Assembly (NCBI GenBank): GCA_003134685.1
Contig: PLCA01000005.1
Span: 310,001-374,000, forward strand
From: Gemmatimonadota bacterium
GTDB lineage: Bacteria; Gemmatimonadota; Gemmatimonadetes; Gemmatimonadales; Gemmatimonadaceae
Direction of reading: 5' to 3'
Length of the DNA stretch: 64,000 nucleotides
A program made the position numbers and the translations under genes. Below are positions 8,182 through 16,356 of the stretch, piece by piece. The notes beneath the pieces are model-generated. The model worked only from the letters and a program-made list of their open reading frames with translations, searched no databases and had not been told where the DNA came from. The number at the start of each line of letters is the position of its first letter. Position 1 is the stretch's first letter.

Positions 8182-9258
8182 ATGAAGCGCATCGTCATCT
8201 GTGCGGACGGAACTTGGAATGAACGCGACCAGGTCGATAAGAATACGAACAGAAGGCACCCCACCAACGTTGTTAAGGTTGCGAGGGCGATTCGATCGCG
8301 GGCGAAAGACGGCGTCGACCAAATCGTATTCTATCACGACGGCGTCGGCACCAGCGGCGGTGTGGACAAGTGGAGTGGTGGCGTATTTGGGGAAGGAATC
8401 GAAGACAATATCCGCAGCCTGTACCGATTCATCCTCTACAACTACGAGCCCGGCGACGATCTCTTTTTGTTTGGTTTTAGCCGTGGTGCATTTACAGTGC
8501 GGACCCTCGTCGGATTCATGAACCTTGTCGGCATGGTTCAAAAGGATGACGACTATTACATCCCTGAGATTTATGGTTGCTATGAGCACGGCCAAACGCC
8601 GGGCACTCCGGAGTGGACGAAGGCGTTCCACAACGTGAAAGACACAGGACCGTGTCCGCCTATCAAGTTCATCGGCGTTTGGGACACCGTCGGCTCGCTA
8701 GGCGCGCCCGGCCTACTTGGTCAGGTGTTCAACAAGAAAAAGTACCAGTACCACGATGTCGGGCTTAATTCGCACATCGAGAACGCCTATCACGCGTTGG
8801 CAATCGACGAGCGCCGTGAGCCATTCGCGCCATCAATATGGACTCGGGTGAAAGGCTTCACAGGTAAGCTCGAGCAAGCGTGGTTCGCAGGCGTCCACAG
8901 CAACGTGGGAGGGAGTTGCACGCCCGATGGGCTGGCCAACGAGGCCTTGCACTGGATTGTCGAAAAAGCGGAAGGACTCGGATTAGAATTCAACGCAGGG
9001 TTTTTGGCTTATTACAGACCTTGCTTCAATTCCGTGCTGCAAGATTCTATGAGTGCGATGTACAAGGTCTTGGGCGAGCACAAACGGCCAATAGGTGTGG
9101 AAGCCCCGGACAGTGAGATGGTACATCAGTCCGCGATCGACCGAATGAACCTGACACCACTCAAGTATGGACCCAGCAACCTAAAGGATTATCTCGCACG
9201 GGTAATCCCGGCCAAGACATCTAATACGACACGGGTAGCACGAGGAACGCCATGCTGA
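8182..9258 (+). CDS. DUF2235 alpha/beta-hydrolase-like protein
   Basis: This 358-residue protein starts KRIVICADGTWNERDQ and contains LFGFSRGAFTVRTLVG (residues about 96-111). The latter is the G-x-S-x-G nucleophile elbow of the DUF2235 family, which includes the Tle1 phospholipase effectors of type VI secretion. IWDTVGSLG-like and HALAIDERREPF motifs are also present as usual for the family. There is no signal peptide. GGGAG lies just before the ATG. A phospholipase or esterase activity is the family expectation, but the natural substrate here is unknown; no type VI genes are in the window. Confidence 0.8.
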   Translation: MKRIVICADGTWNERDQVDKNTNRRHPTNVVKVARAIRSRAKDGVDQIVFYHDGVGTSGGVDKWSGGVFGEGIEDNIRSLYRFILYNYEPGDDLFLFGFSRGAFTVRTLVGFMNLVGMVQKDDDYYIPEIYGCYEHGQTPGTPEWTKAFHNVKDTGPCPPIKFIGVWDTVGSLGAPGLLGQVFNKKKYQYHDVGLNSHIENAYHALAIDERREPFAPSIWTRVKGFTGKLEQAWFAGVHSNVGGSCTPDGLANEALHWIVEKAEGLGLEFNAGFLAYYRPCFNSVLQDSMSAMYKVLGEHKRPIGVEAPDSEMVHQSAIDRMNLTPLKYGPSNLKDYLARVIPAKTSNTTRVARGTPC

Positions 9259-9323
9259 TGAATTGCCTCGCTCGAACGAACCCCTTGGTTACGATTATTT
9301 ACCGCTGGTGACTCTGGCCTGAC

Positions 9324-10112
9324 TCAGTTCCAAGTAACCGCGTCGCCTACGCATTGAAAGTATTGTATACAGTTTTTTGTAAGGCTGAACCCGCCGCTCT
9401 TGCAGATCACGTTCGCAACCGCGTCCGCTTTGAGTTCGGTGGCACTGCGCGCAAGGTCATCTCGCGCCGCATCCACCGAGATTGACTGGCCCCCGTTCAT
9501 GTTACACGAAATGCCAGAGACCTCTTTCAGCTTTGTGTAGGGTCGCGATCCAATTTCCTCTTTGGAGAGCAGCGGCACCCTTGCCATAACGCTCCCTACG
9601 GGACGGACCATCGTATTCAGGATCAGCTCAGAAGTCTTGCCATCGGGAATATCTACGACGGCAGCCACCACGCCCCCTTGCACGCCTGAGTACTGCGCTC
9701 CCGTCTCCCAGGTAACCGTCGTCCGCACGATATACGCGCCGGGCGGAAGAGTCTCAAAATGGAACTTGCCTTGCGCGTCTGCGACAGTGCTTCTTCGAGC
9801 GCGCTCAAAGGTCGGGCTAGGCGGCAATTCCCCTGCGCGGTCGAGGTCGCTCCCGTATTTGGCGAACCAACTCCGCGCATAGGGTGTGGCCGGATCGAGA
9901 GTAACCGTCCGCCCCGCAGCGACCTTCACGTCGCCACCTCTGGTGGTGAGAAATGCTTGGCCACTTAGACTTGCTGTCCCGGGAAGAGCGAACGGAGCGT
10001 AGTCGGCATCGGTTGCCGATGTTGGGAGTTCCATCGGCTGCGGAGGCGCGGGAGCCGTCGGCGCACACGCCACAATCGTAACCATCGTTAGGATTATCGA
10101 GACTCGATCCAT
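9324..10112 (-). CDS. Lipoprotein with carboxypeptidase-regulatory-like domain
   Basis: Starting at the ATG at 10112 (GGAGG 7 bp upstream), the 262-residue protein has a short lipoprotein signal (IILTMVTIVACAPT, probable lipidated Cys). A beta-rich segment, ADAQGKFHFETLPPGAYIVRTTV, matches the carboxypeptidase-regulatory-like/SpaA-type fold. The C-terminal 70 residues have four Cys (SCNMNGG, CKSGG, NCIQYFQC), suggesting disulfides and a separate small domain. It is likely anchored in the periplasm or outer membrane. Function unknown. The gene is convergent with the DUF2235 gene. Confidence 0.65.
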   Translation of the reverse strand: MDRVSIILTMVTIVACAPTAPAPPQPMELPTSATDADYAPFALPGTASLSGQAFLTTRGGDVKVAAGRTVTLDPATPYARSWFAKYGSDLDRAGELPPSPTFERARRSTVADAQGKFHFETLPPGAYIVRTTVTWETGAQYSGVQGGVVAAVVDIPDGKTSELILNTMVRPVGSVMARVPLLSKEEIGSRPYTKLKEVSGISCNMNGGQSISVDAARDDLARSATELKADAVANVICKSGGFSLTKNCIQYFQCVGDAVTWN

Positions 10113-10297
10113 TTGTCGTCCTCCATAGGAGCTGATCGTTGCGCTAGATACAGGTACGCAACCCGTGCGGGCAAAGCAACAGGCAGACGGTTTGCGATTC
10201 GGCACGTTGCCCTACGCGTCGTGGAATGCGCCCCATGTTAGCCAGGCGAGAAGGGCGGCGAGGCCTAGACGGGCGTAGCTCCGGTGTGCGTGGTGAG

Positions 10298-10957
10298 TCA
10301 GTGGAACTGACTGAGGACGTCGTCGCTCCCATCGGTCAACCTCGTCGCCGGCGGGTTGAGTAGTTCGTCTCGTAATTCCTCGAAGACTCTATCCGCCCCC
10401 CAAGCCTGAGCGGCAGTAAATGCGAATCGACGCTGCTGATCCGCGGTCAACGGTCCCGTCGCCTTGTAGCCGAGGTCGTGATTCGCTTCAGACCAAGCAT
10501 GTTGGAAGAGTGTCTTCACTTGAAGTTCGAAAAAACGCGGGACGCTGTTACGGTCAATACTCGATGGAATTACATCGTCAGGTAGTGCCAAAATCCAATG
10601 CCGGCCAAAGTATCCGAACTCCCAAAATGAGTCCGGAACGTGATCCTTTCTTTCAACATGGCGAAAGTACCGGTCAATAACTTCCGCCACCTTATCGACA
10701 TCATCCGTGTAAAAAACGACTACTCTCGCCCCGATCTGGTCCTGAATCTGTTGAAGTGGAGCAGAGTATTTTGGGGCACCATCAGGGTGTAGCTTGGCCG
10801 CCTTGCTCGCAAAGCGAACTGGGTCTTTCGCTCTTGAAGAGATTCTATCAATGTGCGCCATATTCTCGAAATATTTTTCGAGTAGGGCTTCGAGCTTGGC
10901 CGCTACCGCCACTAAGGCGTCGAAACGATTCTCATAGGTATCCATCAGTCCGCTCAT
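10298..10957 (-). CDS. RelA/SpoT-domain small alarmone synthetase
   Basis: A 219-residue protein composed of little more than a RelA/SpoT nucleotidyltransferase domain. It has RISSRAKDPVRFASKA, IQDQIGARVVVFYTDD and FELQVKTLFQHAWSEANHDLGYK, which correspond to the substrate-binding and late conserved blocks of (p)ppGpp synthetases. No hydrolase (HD) or TGS/ACT domain is present, so it belongs with the small alarmone synthetases, some of which are toxins (toxSAS) that pyrophosphorylate nucleotides or tRNA. Its ATG overlaps the stop of the upstream 337-residue gene by 4 bp, so the two are translationally coupled. In the accessory context a toxin or defence role is plausible. Confidence 0.75.
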   Translation of the reverse strand: MSGLMDTYENRFDALVAVAAKLEALLEKYFENMAHIDRISSRAKDPVRFASKAAKLHPDGAPKYSAPLQQIQDQIGARVVVFYTDDVDKVAEVIDRYFRHVERKDHVPDSFWEFGYFGRHWILALPDDVIPSSIDRNSVPRFFELQVKTLFQHAWSEANHDLGYKATGPLTADQQRRFAFTAAQAWGADRVFEELRDELLNPPATRLTDGSDDVLSQFH

Positions 10958-11967
10958 TTTGTCTTTCTGAAGCGCTGATCGATCACAGTGCCTTCTGTTG
11001 TGTATCGTACTTTGTTTTCAGCCACTAGCCGCTCTGTTCGGAACACTTGGCTGAAGTTTGCATCCTCAGCCATTAGCATAGCCCCGTTGTCCAACTCCAC
11101 CGCGCGGTATAGCGCGTGTCTGTCGAACTCTGTTGCATCAAAACGAAAGCTTTCGGTCATAAGCTCTGGTCGTGGGTATGCATCCATGATTCCCTGTGCT
11201 GCAGCATCGGATAGACCGAGTCGTCTGACGATTGTTTGTGCCGATCTCGTTTTTCCGTCTTGCCCTCGCATTAGACTCGCGGCGGAGACAAGCTCTTGTT
11301 TTATTGCGGGCTCTATGGCCGCTCTCACCGCTGATCGCAATGCTTCCGCTAGTCGCCGAGTGCCCGCAGGACCGGTCGTCCTCAATTCTGAAAGAAGGAA
11401 CTCGCCGATCCAATACTCGGACAGGTCTCGCGGACCTGATAGTTGGCGATCAACTGCCTTACCCTCGACGAATCCAGCGTGCAGCGACTGAGTGGTGAAG
11501 ATTGCGCTCTTGTACGCTTTGGCATTCTTCATAAAAACGCGCTCCAAGAACTCGACAGAGAGCGTGTTCGCCCGCTCTTGCGCTACCACACCCTGATCGG
11601 CGGGAAATCGAGAAATCACAAGCGAGTGGCTATTGGTTCCCGACCCTTTCAACAGGAAAAGAAGACCTAACCCCGAACGGTTTGTGGTCACCATCTGCAA
11701 CCGCTCCGCGACTACTCGGCCGAGTGGGACTGATGGGGTCCGGGCGTATTCCTCAATACAATCGCGCAAGGGATTATTTTGGTTCCCGCCCGCGTCAGGA
11801 GAAAACACTATTTGGACATCGCACTCTTTGGGTGCGCGTTGGAAAAGGTCGTCCAGCATCTTGAAGAGCGAACCGCTTCGCGGTACGGAAGTTCCGCTGA
11901 CGGCGGGCTGTGGGTCCGCCTTCTTGGCGGGATGTACGAGAAAGCTATGAATGTCCGTAAGCTTCAT
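10954..11967 (-). CDS. Unrecognised partner of the alarmone synthetase
   Basis: A 337-residue soluble protein with no domain I can name. It has a glycine-leucine patch (GLGLLFLLKGSG, residues about 104-115), a helical middle and a C-terminal block FRFDATEFDRHALYRAVELD. There is no signal peptide or membrane segment. It is the first gene of a two-gene operon: its stop overlaps the start of the RelA/SpoT-domain gene. That layout resembles antitoxin-first toxin-antitoxin pairs, but antitoxins are usually much smaller, so a sensor or effector partner is equally possible. Confidence 0.6.
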   Translation of the reverse strand: MKLTDIHSFLVHPAKKADPQPAVSGTSVPRSGSLFKMLDDLFQRAPKECDVQIVFSPDAGGNQNNPLRDCIEEYARTPSVPLGRVVAERLQMVTTNRSGLGLLFLLKGSGTNSHSLVISRFPADQGVVAQERANTLSVEFLERVFMKNAKAYKSAIFTTQSLHAGFVEGKAVDRQLSGPRDLSEYWIGEFLLSELRTTGPAGTRRLAEALRSAVRAAIEPAIKQELVSAASLMRGQDGKTRSAQTIVRRLGLSDAAAQGIMDAYPRPELMTESFRFDATEFDRHALYRAVELDNGAMLMAEDANFSQVFRTERLVAENKVRYTTEGTVIDQRFRKTK

Positions 11968-12137
11968 TTGGACTGAGTGGGACGTGTGCGCGATCCGAGC
12001 TGGTTAGCACCAAATACGACCGATTGTCACACCGTCCAAGAATCTTCGGTTGAGTCGGCCCAAATAACGTGAATGGTGAAAGTTCCCGAAGAGCGACCGG
12101 AAGTGAATAAGATGCGCGTTTGATTCCGACCTCGAAA
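11968..12137. other. Intergenic, no gene recognised
   Basis: The stretch upstream of the alarmone-synthetase operon holds its presumed promoter on the minus strand, which I could not define. It contains no recognisable gene and leads into the 12138 repeat pair. Confidence 0.35.
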
Positions 12138-12175
12138 CGTCAATTTCGTATCACCTAGATGTCGGTTTCATTTCG
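12138..12175 (+). repeat. Two copies of the 16-bp repeat
   Basis: CGTCAATTTCGTATCA (12138-12153) and TGTCGGTTTCATTTCG (12160-12175) are variants of the TGTCGATTTCATATCA motif, spaced 22 bp. The open frame that follows has no start codon until 12281, as if a gene had been cut at this point by an insertion-sequence end. Confidence 0.5.
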
Positions 12176-12280
12176 AGGACGAAGAAACTATGGCTCATTA
12201 TAGGAATCAAGGCTAAGGCACCGCGCGAAAAGGAGCGACAGATCGCCTACACAGCGGCCTCCGCTGATATCGGCGCGCGA

Positions 12281-12472
12281 TTGGCCGAGGTCACCACTCG
12301 GCATCACGTGAAGTTACGACTGGGTGGCCGGATTACGATTGTCGTTGGTGATCGAGGAGCCATCTGGCGAGCTCATAATGAGCAGTACGCGGACGACTTT
12401 GACGCTCTCTTCACATTTCTCGCTCATTATCCTTCCCAGTCGGTGCGCCTCCTTTGCGAGATCACACGGTGA
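12281..12472 (+). CDS. Small hypothetical protein, possibly 5'-truncated
   Basis: The frame is open from about 12182, but no ATG or GTG exists upstream; TTG at 12281 gives 63 residues. The open region upstream (KAPREKERQIAYTAASADIG) reads as coding sequence, so this is probably the C-terminal piece of a longer gene truncated by the repeat pair at 12138-12175. No family is recognised. Confidence 0.35.
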   Translation: MAEVTTRHHVKLRLGGRITIVVGDRGAIWRAHNEQYADDFDALFTFLAHYPSQSVRLLCEITR

Positions 12473-12506
12473 AGCGAACTGTCCGTCGTCGCGTTCATGC
12501 GCACTC

Positions 12507-13265
12507 CTAGGGGGTGACGACAATCCGCGACACGGGATGAATCTCGTTCCACCGGCCGTGATTGCTGTCCTGAACAAACGTTCCGGTCATGCGAACGTGC
12601 GAGCCCACGGGTGGAATCACTGTGTGGTCGCCGAAGGTGTTGCATGCGGGCCTCGCGTCGGCCTGCGTCACGGGGTAGTGACAAACGATCTCGAACACCA
12701 GGTTGCCGTTCTCGGCAGTCGTGTTCCCGTTGTTGAGCAGATTGGCGAACTGCGGATCTGGTCGGAGCCATCCATGCGTGTCGCCATCGGCTTCGTGTCG
12801 CACGCCGTCGCTGTTGCGTCCGTTTGTCGCGTCCACAATGGTGCCGCTGACTGTGACGCATTCGTTCATCACCAGTAAGCGATAGGGATGATAGACGTGC
12901 TGCCAGAGGGCGTCACCACATCCCGCGAGCGAGTTTGACCCTGGCTTGGGAGGGCCGATGGTGACCGAGTTGAGTCCCACGCTGTCGGGTTGAGGACTTG
13001 CTACGATCGTGGTGTCGATTCGTACGTTGCGGGCCAACACCCATCCCTTTGTGCTGTCGCTCGTCTCGATGTGGTAATAGCCGTTTCGGCGCGCCGAGGA
13101 CAACAGGGTTAGCTGCTCATTTGGCCCGAGTAGCCGAATCCACGCGTGTTTTGTTGAAGGATCGCGCCGGAGGTTGGTCGATCGCGTGGTTACCGCGGTT
13201 TGACCAGAGAGCGCGGCTGACCACAAAAAGAAGAACGAGACACAGAGGAACGTGATCCTTCGCAC
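12507..13265 (-). CDS. Secreted SH3-domain protein
   Basis: A 252-residue protein with a signal peptide (MRRITFLCVSFFFLWSAALS). It has a bacterial SH3-like domain (STNLRRDPSTKHAWIRLL ... GYYHIETSDSTKGWVLARNV) and a second domain with the run LLVMNECVTVSGTIV ... GSHVRMTGTFVQD and GRWNEIHPVSRI. That second part resembles an OB-fold strand pattern seen in secreted bacterial proteins, and it has three or four Cys. It is presumably periplasmic. The binding partner is unknown. A CCTCC on the plus strand at 13271-13275 gives a GGAGG ribosome binding site. Confidence 0.65.
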   Translation of the reverse strand: MRRITFLCVSFFFLWSAALSGQTAVTTRSTNLRRDPSTKHAWIRLLGPNEQLTLLSSARRNGYYHIETSDSTKGWVLARNVRIDTTIVASPQPDSVGLNSVTIGPPKPGSNSLAGCGDALWQHVYHPYRLLVMNECVTVSGTIVDATNGRNSDGVRHEADGDTHGWLRPDPQFANLLNNGNTTAENGNLVFEIVCHYPVTQADARPACNTFGDHTVIPPVGSHVRMTGTFVQDSNHGRWNEIHPVSRIVVTP

Positions 13266-13304
13266 AGTTGCCTCCTTTCGACGGACGCGACTTCCTACGC
13301 GGGC

Positions 13305-13574
13305 CTAGCTGACGGAGCCACGCACTTGTAACCACTGCACGCCAGTCCGCTCCGGGACTTTCGGCGTCGTGATGCTGTGCTTGCGGTTGTAGCGAGCGAT
13401 CGCTGCGTCCGTCGCATCCTCAAGCGTCGGGCCACTCGCAACCGGGTAATACGGTGGACTCGCCTCCCAATGCTGCACCTTCTCCTGCCACATGAGCGTA
13501 ACGTGGTCCGCGTGGAAGGCGACGTGCAGGCGAAACTTCGCGAGGAATCGGAAGCGCTCGGCATCGGAAGGCAT
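13305..13574 (-). CDS. Small repeated family protein, copy 2 (intact)
   Basis: An 89-residue protein, MPSDAERFRFLAKFRLHVAF ... GPTLEDATDAAIARYNRKHS ... WLQVRGSVS. It is the intact member of a three-copy family in this window; the others are at 2892-3165 (frameshifted) and 15217-15459 (early stop). Conserved points are SD-x-ERFRFL at the start, an aromatic middle (LMWQEK, YYPVASG), ATDAAI-x-RYNRKH and the terminal VRG-x-VS. It has no signal peptide or membrane segment. A 63-residue membrane protein is encoded 10 bp upstream on the same strand. Function unknown. Confidence 0.7.
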   Translation of the reverse strand: MPSDAERFRFLAKFRLHVAFHADHVTLMWQEKVQHWEASPPYYPVASGPTLEDATDAAIARYNRKHSITTPKVPERTGVQWLQVRGSVS

Positions 13575-13584
13575 CGAGCGAAAA

Positions 13585-13776
13585 CTAAGTTGGTCCTTGC
13601 TCCGGCGATAACTGATCCGTTGCAGGCGCTGTATTTTCGCTTACTGACCCTTGCGCATCGCGCGAATCGCGCTTCAGGCGTTCTTCGGCGTTCTGCTTCC
13701 TTATCGCCGGCACTAGAGTTATCGAAATAACAAACGCAATGAATCCCCAGACAGCAGCATCACCCCACGTCGACAT
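13585..13776 (-). CDS. Small single-pass membrane protein
   Basis: Starting at MSTWGDAAVWG the protein has 63 residues: one transmembrane helix (AAVWGFIAFVISITLVPAI) then a charged, Gln/Ser-rich tail (EERLKRDSRDAQG...). A longer frame from 13821 would translate the repeat cluster and is unlikely. It lies 10 bp upstream of the copy-2 small family gene, so the pair probably forms an operon. No family recognised. Confidence 0.5.
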   Translation of the reverse strand: MSTWGDAAVWGFIAFVISITLVPAIRKQNAEERLKRDSRDAQGSVSENTAPATDQLSPEQGPT

Positions 13777-13809
13777 GTCACAGGCTGGATCAGGATTTGA
13801 CCTCCGCGA

Positions 13810-13880
13810 TGTCGATTTCATGTCATGCTTGTCGGGGATGGAAGGGTCGATTCTATCAGCGAACTGTCGATTTCATATCA
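13810..13880 (+). repeat. Cluster of the 16-bp repeat
   Basis: TGTCGATTTCATGTCA (13810-13825) and TGTCGATTTCATATCA (13865-13880) are clear copies. Two degenerate ones (near 13830 and 13845) fill the space at about 20-bp steps. Orientation is the same as at 12138 and 30866. This is read as an insertion-sequence end with multiple terminal repeats. Confidence 0.5.
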
Positions 13881-14136
13881 TCGTGGCGGCCGCGAATTGT
13901 GGCTAAGCGTCACGCTCGCTAAGGCTTTGTGCCAACACCGCGCGGAAGCACTTCCTCCGCAAGACGAGCGGCCTGTATGTTCTTGTCGGGACCCGACTCA
14001 CTCGGAATAGTTATGGAAAGACTCAAGCAGATTCTGATGTGGGTTTACGCTCTCCAATTATTCTTGGTGATCCCATGGTTTCTCGGCTCGATGTATCGTG
14101 ACGAACAATCGGACTATCTTCTCTCGGGAGAATCAG

Positions 14137-15090
14137 ATGCGCCTTGTCATACGGATGGTAGCCCGCGCTACGCTATTAATCAGCGTGTTCTCAGCGCCGC
14201 TTTTCACCGTTTGCGGCCAAGCCGGCGCACCGCGACCGGCTGCCAGATCTTCTGTGCGCTCGCTGACGGGTGCGTGGAGAACACAGTCCTCACGCGACGA
14301 ACTTACCGACTCTGTCCGATTTAGCATTTACGTCGACGCGGTCCAACCCGTGCGCCTGGGCTATAAAATGGTCACTCCTCGTCTTTCTATCCAATGCCGG
14401 GCCCCGGAACTCAATATTGCGTTCTACGTAGGCGTTCCAAGTAACGACGAAGAAATGCAGCTGCGCTTCGACGAGGGTGAGGTGCTAACTCTATCAATGG
14501 ACAAGAGCACGAACCTCGAGTGGCTCTTTGTTAGCACCGGTGGTCAGACCGATGTTAGGGAAGTACTTGCACGTCTATCGGAGGCACGAAGAGTCAGAGC
14601 GCGCTTCACGCCATTCATAGAGTCTCCCGTCACGTTCTCCTTTGAAGTCGGTGGGCTCAAAACACTGCTTCCGCGCTTGGAGAAGGCCGGGTGTCCAATC
14701 AAGGTGGATTCGTCTGCACACAGCGATGAGGTTGCCGAACGTCGCGACACGGCTGCTGTTGCTCCGGCTGACAACGAAGCCCAGTCCCAGACCTACTTTG
14801 AGTTTCAGGTTGAGAGACCAGCCACTGCGCTCGAGGGGAGCCCGAAGCCGAAATACCCGTCTGTACTAGAGAGTTCCGGATTAGCGGGCGAAGTGCAGGC
14901 GCAGTTTGTGGTAAGGACTTCTGGCAAAGTTGATATGGATAGTTTCAAGGTCCTGAAATCCACGAACGAGCTTTTCACCCAGGCTGTCAGGAACGTGTTG
15001 CTGAGGATGCAATTCAGCCCCGCAACAATTGGCGGTAAGGCTGTCAATCAACTCGTACAGCAGTCTTTTCAGTTCGCGGTGCCGCGATAA
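14137..15090 (+). CDS. Exported protein with C-terminal TonB domain
   Basis: The ATG at 14137 (MRLVIRMVARATLLISVFSA) gives 317 residues with a signal peptide; GGGAGA lies about 12 bp upstream. The final 80 residues (PKYPSVLESSGLAGEVQAQF ... QAVRNVLLRMQFSPATIGGK) are a TonB C-terminal domain, including the YP and GxV-type strands. The N-terminal 200 residues are a separate beta-rich domain. Because it has a cleavable signal and no proline-rich TonB spacer, it is probably a periplasmic protein using the TonB fold, not an energy-transducing TonB. Such proteins are common in Gemmatimonadota and Bacteroidota. Confidence 0.7.
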   Translation: MRLVIRMVARATLLISVFSAPLFTVCGQAGAPRPAARSSVRSLTGAWRTQSSRDELTDSVRFSIYVDAVQPVRLGYKMVTPRLSIQCRAPELNIAFYVGVPSNDEEMQLRFDEGEVLTLSMDKSTNLEWLFVSTGGQTDVREVLARLSEARRVRARFTPFIESPVTFSFEVGGLKTLLPRLEKAGCPIKVDSSAHSDEVAERRDTAAVAPADNEAQSQTYFEFQVERPATALEGSPKPKYPSVLESSGLAGEVQAQFVVRTSGKVDMDSFKVLKSTNELFTQAVRNVLLRMQFSPATIGGKAVNQLVQQSFQFAVPR

Positions 15091-15216
15091 GCGCGCGGGA
15101 CCGCGAAGACCCTCGGATCAAGAGAATGCAGCTTCATTCGGCCTGCGACATATCTCTCTAACGCAGGGGCGGTCTAGTCTTTTGCCTCGCTGCGCCCGGC
15201 GCTTTACTTTCGCTAT

Positions 15217-15459
15217 ATGCGTTCCGATCAAGAGCGGTTCCGATTCCTAGATGAGTTCAAGCTCACGGCTAACTGGGACGACGAAGAATTCACGCTCTTC
15301 TGGCGCGAGAAATCGGTCCCCTGGCAATACGGGCGGCTCTATGTCATCTCGAAAGGGAAGACGCTAGCCGAGGCAACCGACGCGGCAATCGAGCGCTACA
15401 ACCGAAAGCACGGAATCGCGACACGCCAGCACCCAGAATCCGCGAACGGAGTTTGCTGA
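15217..15459 (+). CDS. Small repeated family protein, copy 3 (C-terminal stop)
   Basis: An 80-residue protein, MRSDQERFRFLDEFKLTANW ... GKTLAEATDAAIERYNRKHG, clearly homologous to 13305-13574. The frame ends with TGA at 15457 exactly where the intact copy has Trp (GVQW-LQVRG versus GVC-stop-LQVRG). Past the TGA the frame continues LQVRGWVS and stops at 15484-15486, matching the terminal LQVRGSVS of copy 2. A TGG-to-TGA change has therefore removed the conserved last nine positions. The shortened protein may still be made. Function unknown. Confidence 0.65.
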   Translation: MRSDQERFRFLDEFKLTANWDDEEFTLFWREKSVPWQYGRLYVISKGKTLAEATDAAIERYNRKHGIATRQHPESANGVC

Positions 15460-15486
15460 TTGCAGGTCCGTGGCTGGGTAAGTTAG

Positions 15487-15799
15487 CCGGGCACTGGGAG
15501 AAGAAGCACCACCAGAAGTTCGAATGAATCGCGCAGCTCCATCGCTGAAGCTATGCGTCTCAGCCGTCGCCGCGACGGCGGCTGTGGTCTCTGCCCGACA
15601 TCGTTAGGGTACCCACAAAGGCCCTGACAATGATTGCTATTGCCATTGTGTCAAGGCAGGTGAGGGTTGAGGGGTCGGCTAATTGATGTGCGGGACTTCC
15701 CACCAGCCCGCACCCTCCGATCTGCTCTCGAAGCAGTATCCTGGCGCTACTGGCGACGCCTCTCTCGGCCGCCGCGCGCGGTAACATCAACGGAGTTCT
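15487..15799. other. Intergenic, nothing recognised
   Basis: About 310 bp upstream of the TrbI-like gene. I see no RNA gene, repeat or convincing reading frame; a promoter for the downstream three-gene group is expected but not identified. Confidence 0.35.
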
Positions 15800-16354
15800 A
15801 TGCGTCCCGTCCACTTACTCTCTGGGCTCGTGTTTGCTGCGTCCCCACTTCTCGCCCAGGTAGTCGCGGTCCCAGTCGTCGTTCCCGCAGTAATAGCTAC
15901 GATCGCAACGACTGTTACCCGCGATGTCGTACTGCCCGAAGGAACAGAGTTCTCGGTGGTGACCGTGGATGAGATGACAAGCAAAACCGCCAACAAAGAT
16001 GATATCGCTCCGATGAAGACCGACGAGGCAGTCATTGTCGGTAATCAGGTCGTCATTCCGAAGGGCACGTTCGTGAGAGCCTCCGTAGCAGACGTGAAAC
16101 GGGCTGGTCATTTCGGTCACGCCGGGACTCTGAGTTTGAAGGTTGAGTCGACTACCGCGACCGACGGTCAGAAGATTCCGCTCCGGGCTTCGAAGTCATC
16201 TGCCGGTGATAGTCATATGGGCGCGACAGTGGCACTGACCGTCCTATTTGGCCCTCTCGGTCTGCTCAAACACGGCAACGATGTGAAGTATCCCGCAGGC
16301 ACCAAGGTGACGGTGTACACCGATCAGCAGATCACGATCAAAGTTGCGCAGTAA
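15800..16354 (+). CDS. Exported TrbI/VirB10-like-fold protein
   Basis: A 184-residue protein with a signal peptide (MRPVHLLSGLVFAASPLLAQ). The pattern LPEGTEFSVVTVDEMTSK ... VIPKGTFVRASVADV ... GTLSLKVESTTATDGQKIPL is the beta-barrel pattern of TrbI/VirB10-like and related envelope proteins. A glycine-hydrophobic segment (LTVLFGPLGLLKHG) precedes the last strands. No other conjugation gene is present, so a stand-alone periplasmic protein is more likely than a secretion-channel subunit. The membrane protein gene follows 2 bp after its stop, indicating an operon. Confidence 0.6.
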   Translation: MRPVHLLSGLVFAASPLLAQVVAVPVVVPAVIATIATTVTRDVVLPEGTEFSVVTVDEMTSKTANKDDIAPMKTDEAVIVGNQVVIPKGTFVRASVADVKRAGHFGHAGTLSLKVESTTATDGQKIPLRASKSSAGDSHMGATVALTVLFGPLGLLKHGNDVKYPAGTKVTVYTDQQITIKVAQ

Positions 16355-16356
16355 GC

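Noticed and set aside
13929-14324. 131-codon frame containing a membrane-like start (MERLKQILMWVYALQLFLVI)
   Set aside because: No ribosome binding site was seen, and its last 190 bp overlap the well-supported TonB-domain gene in another frame.
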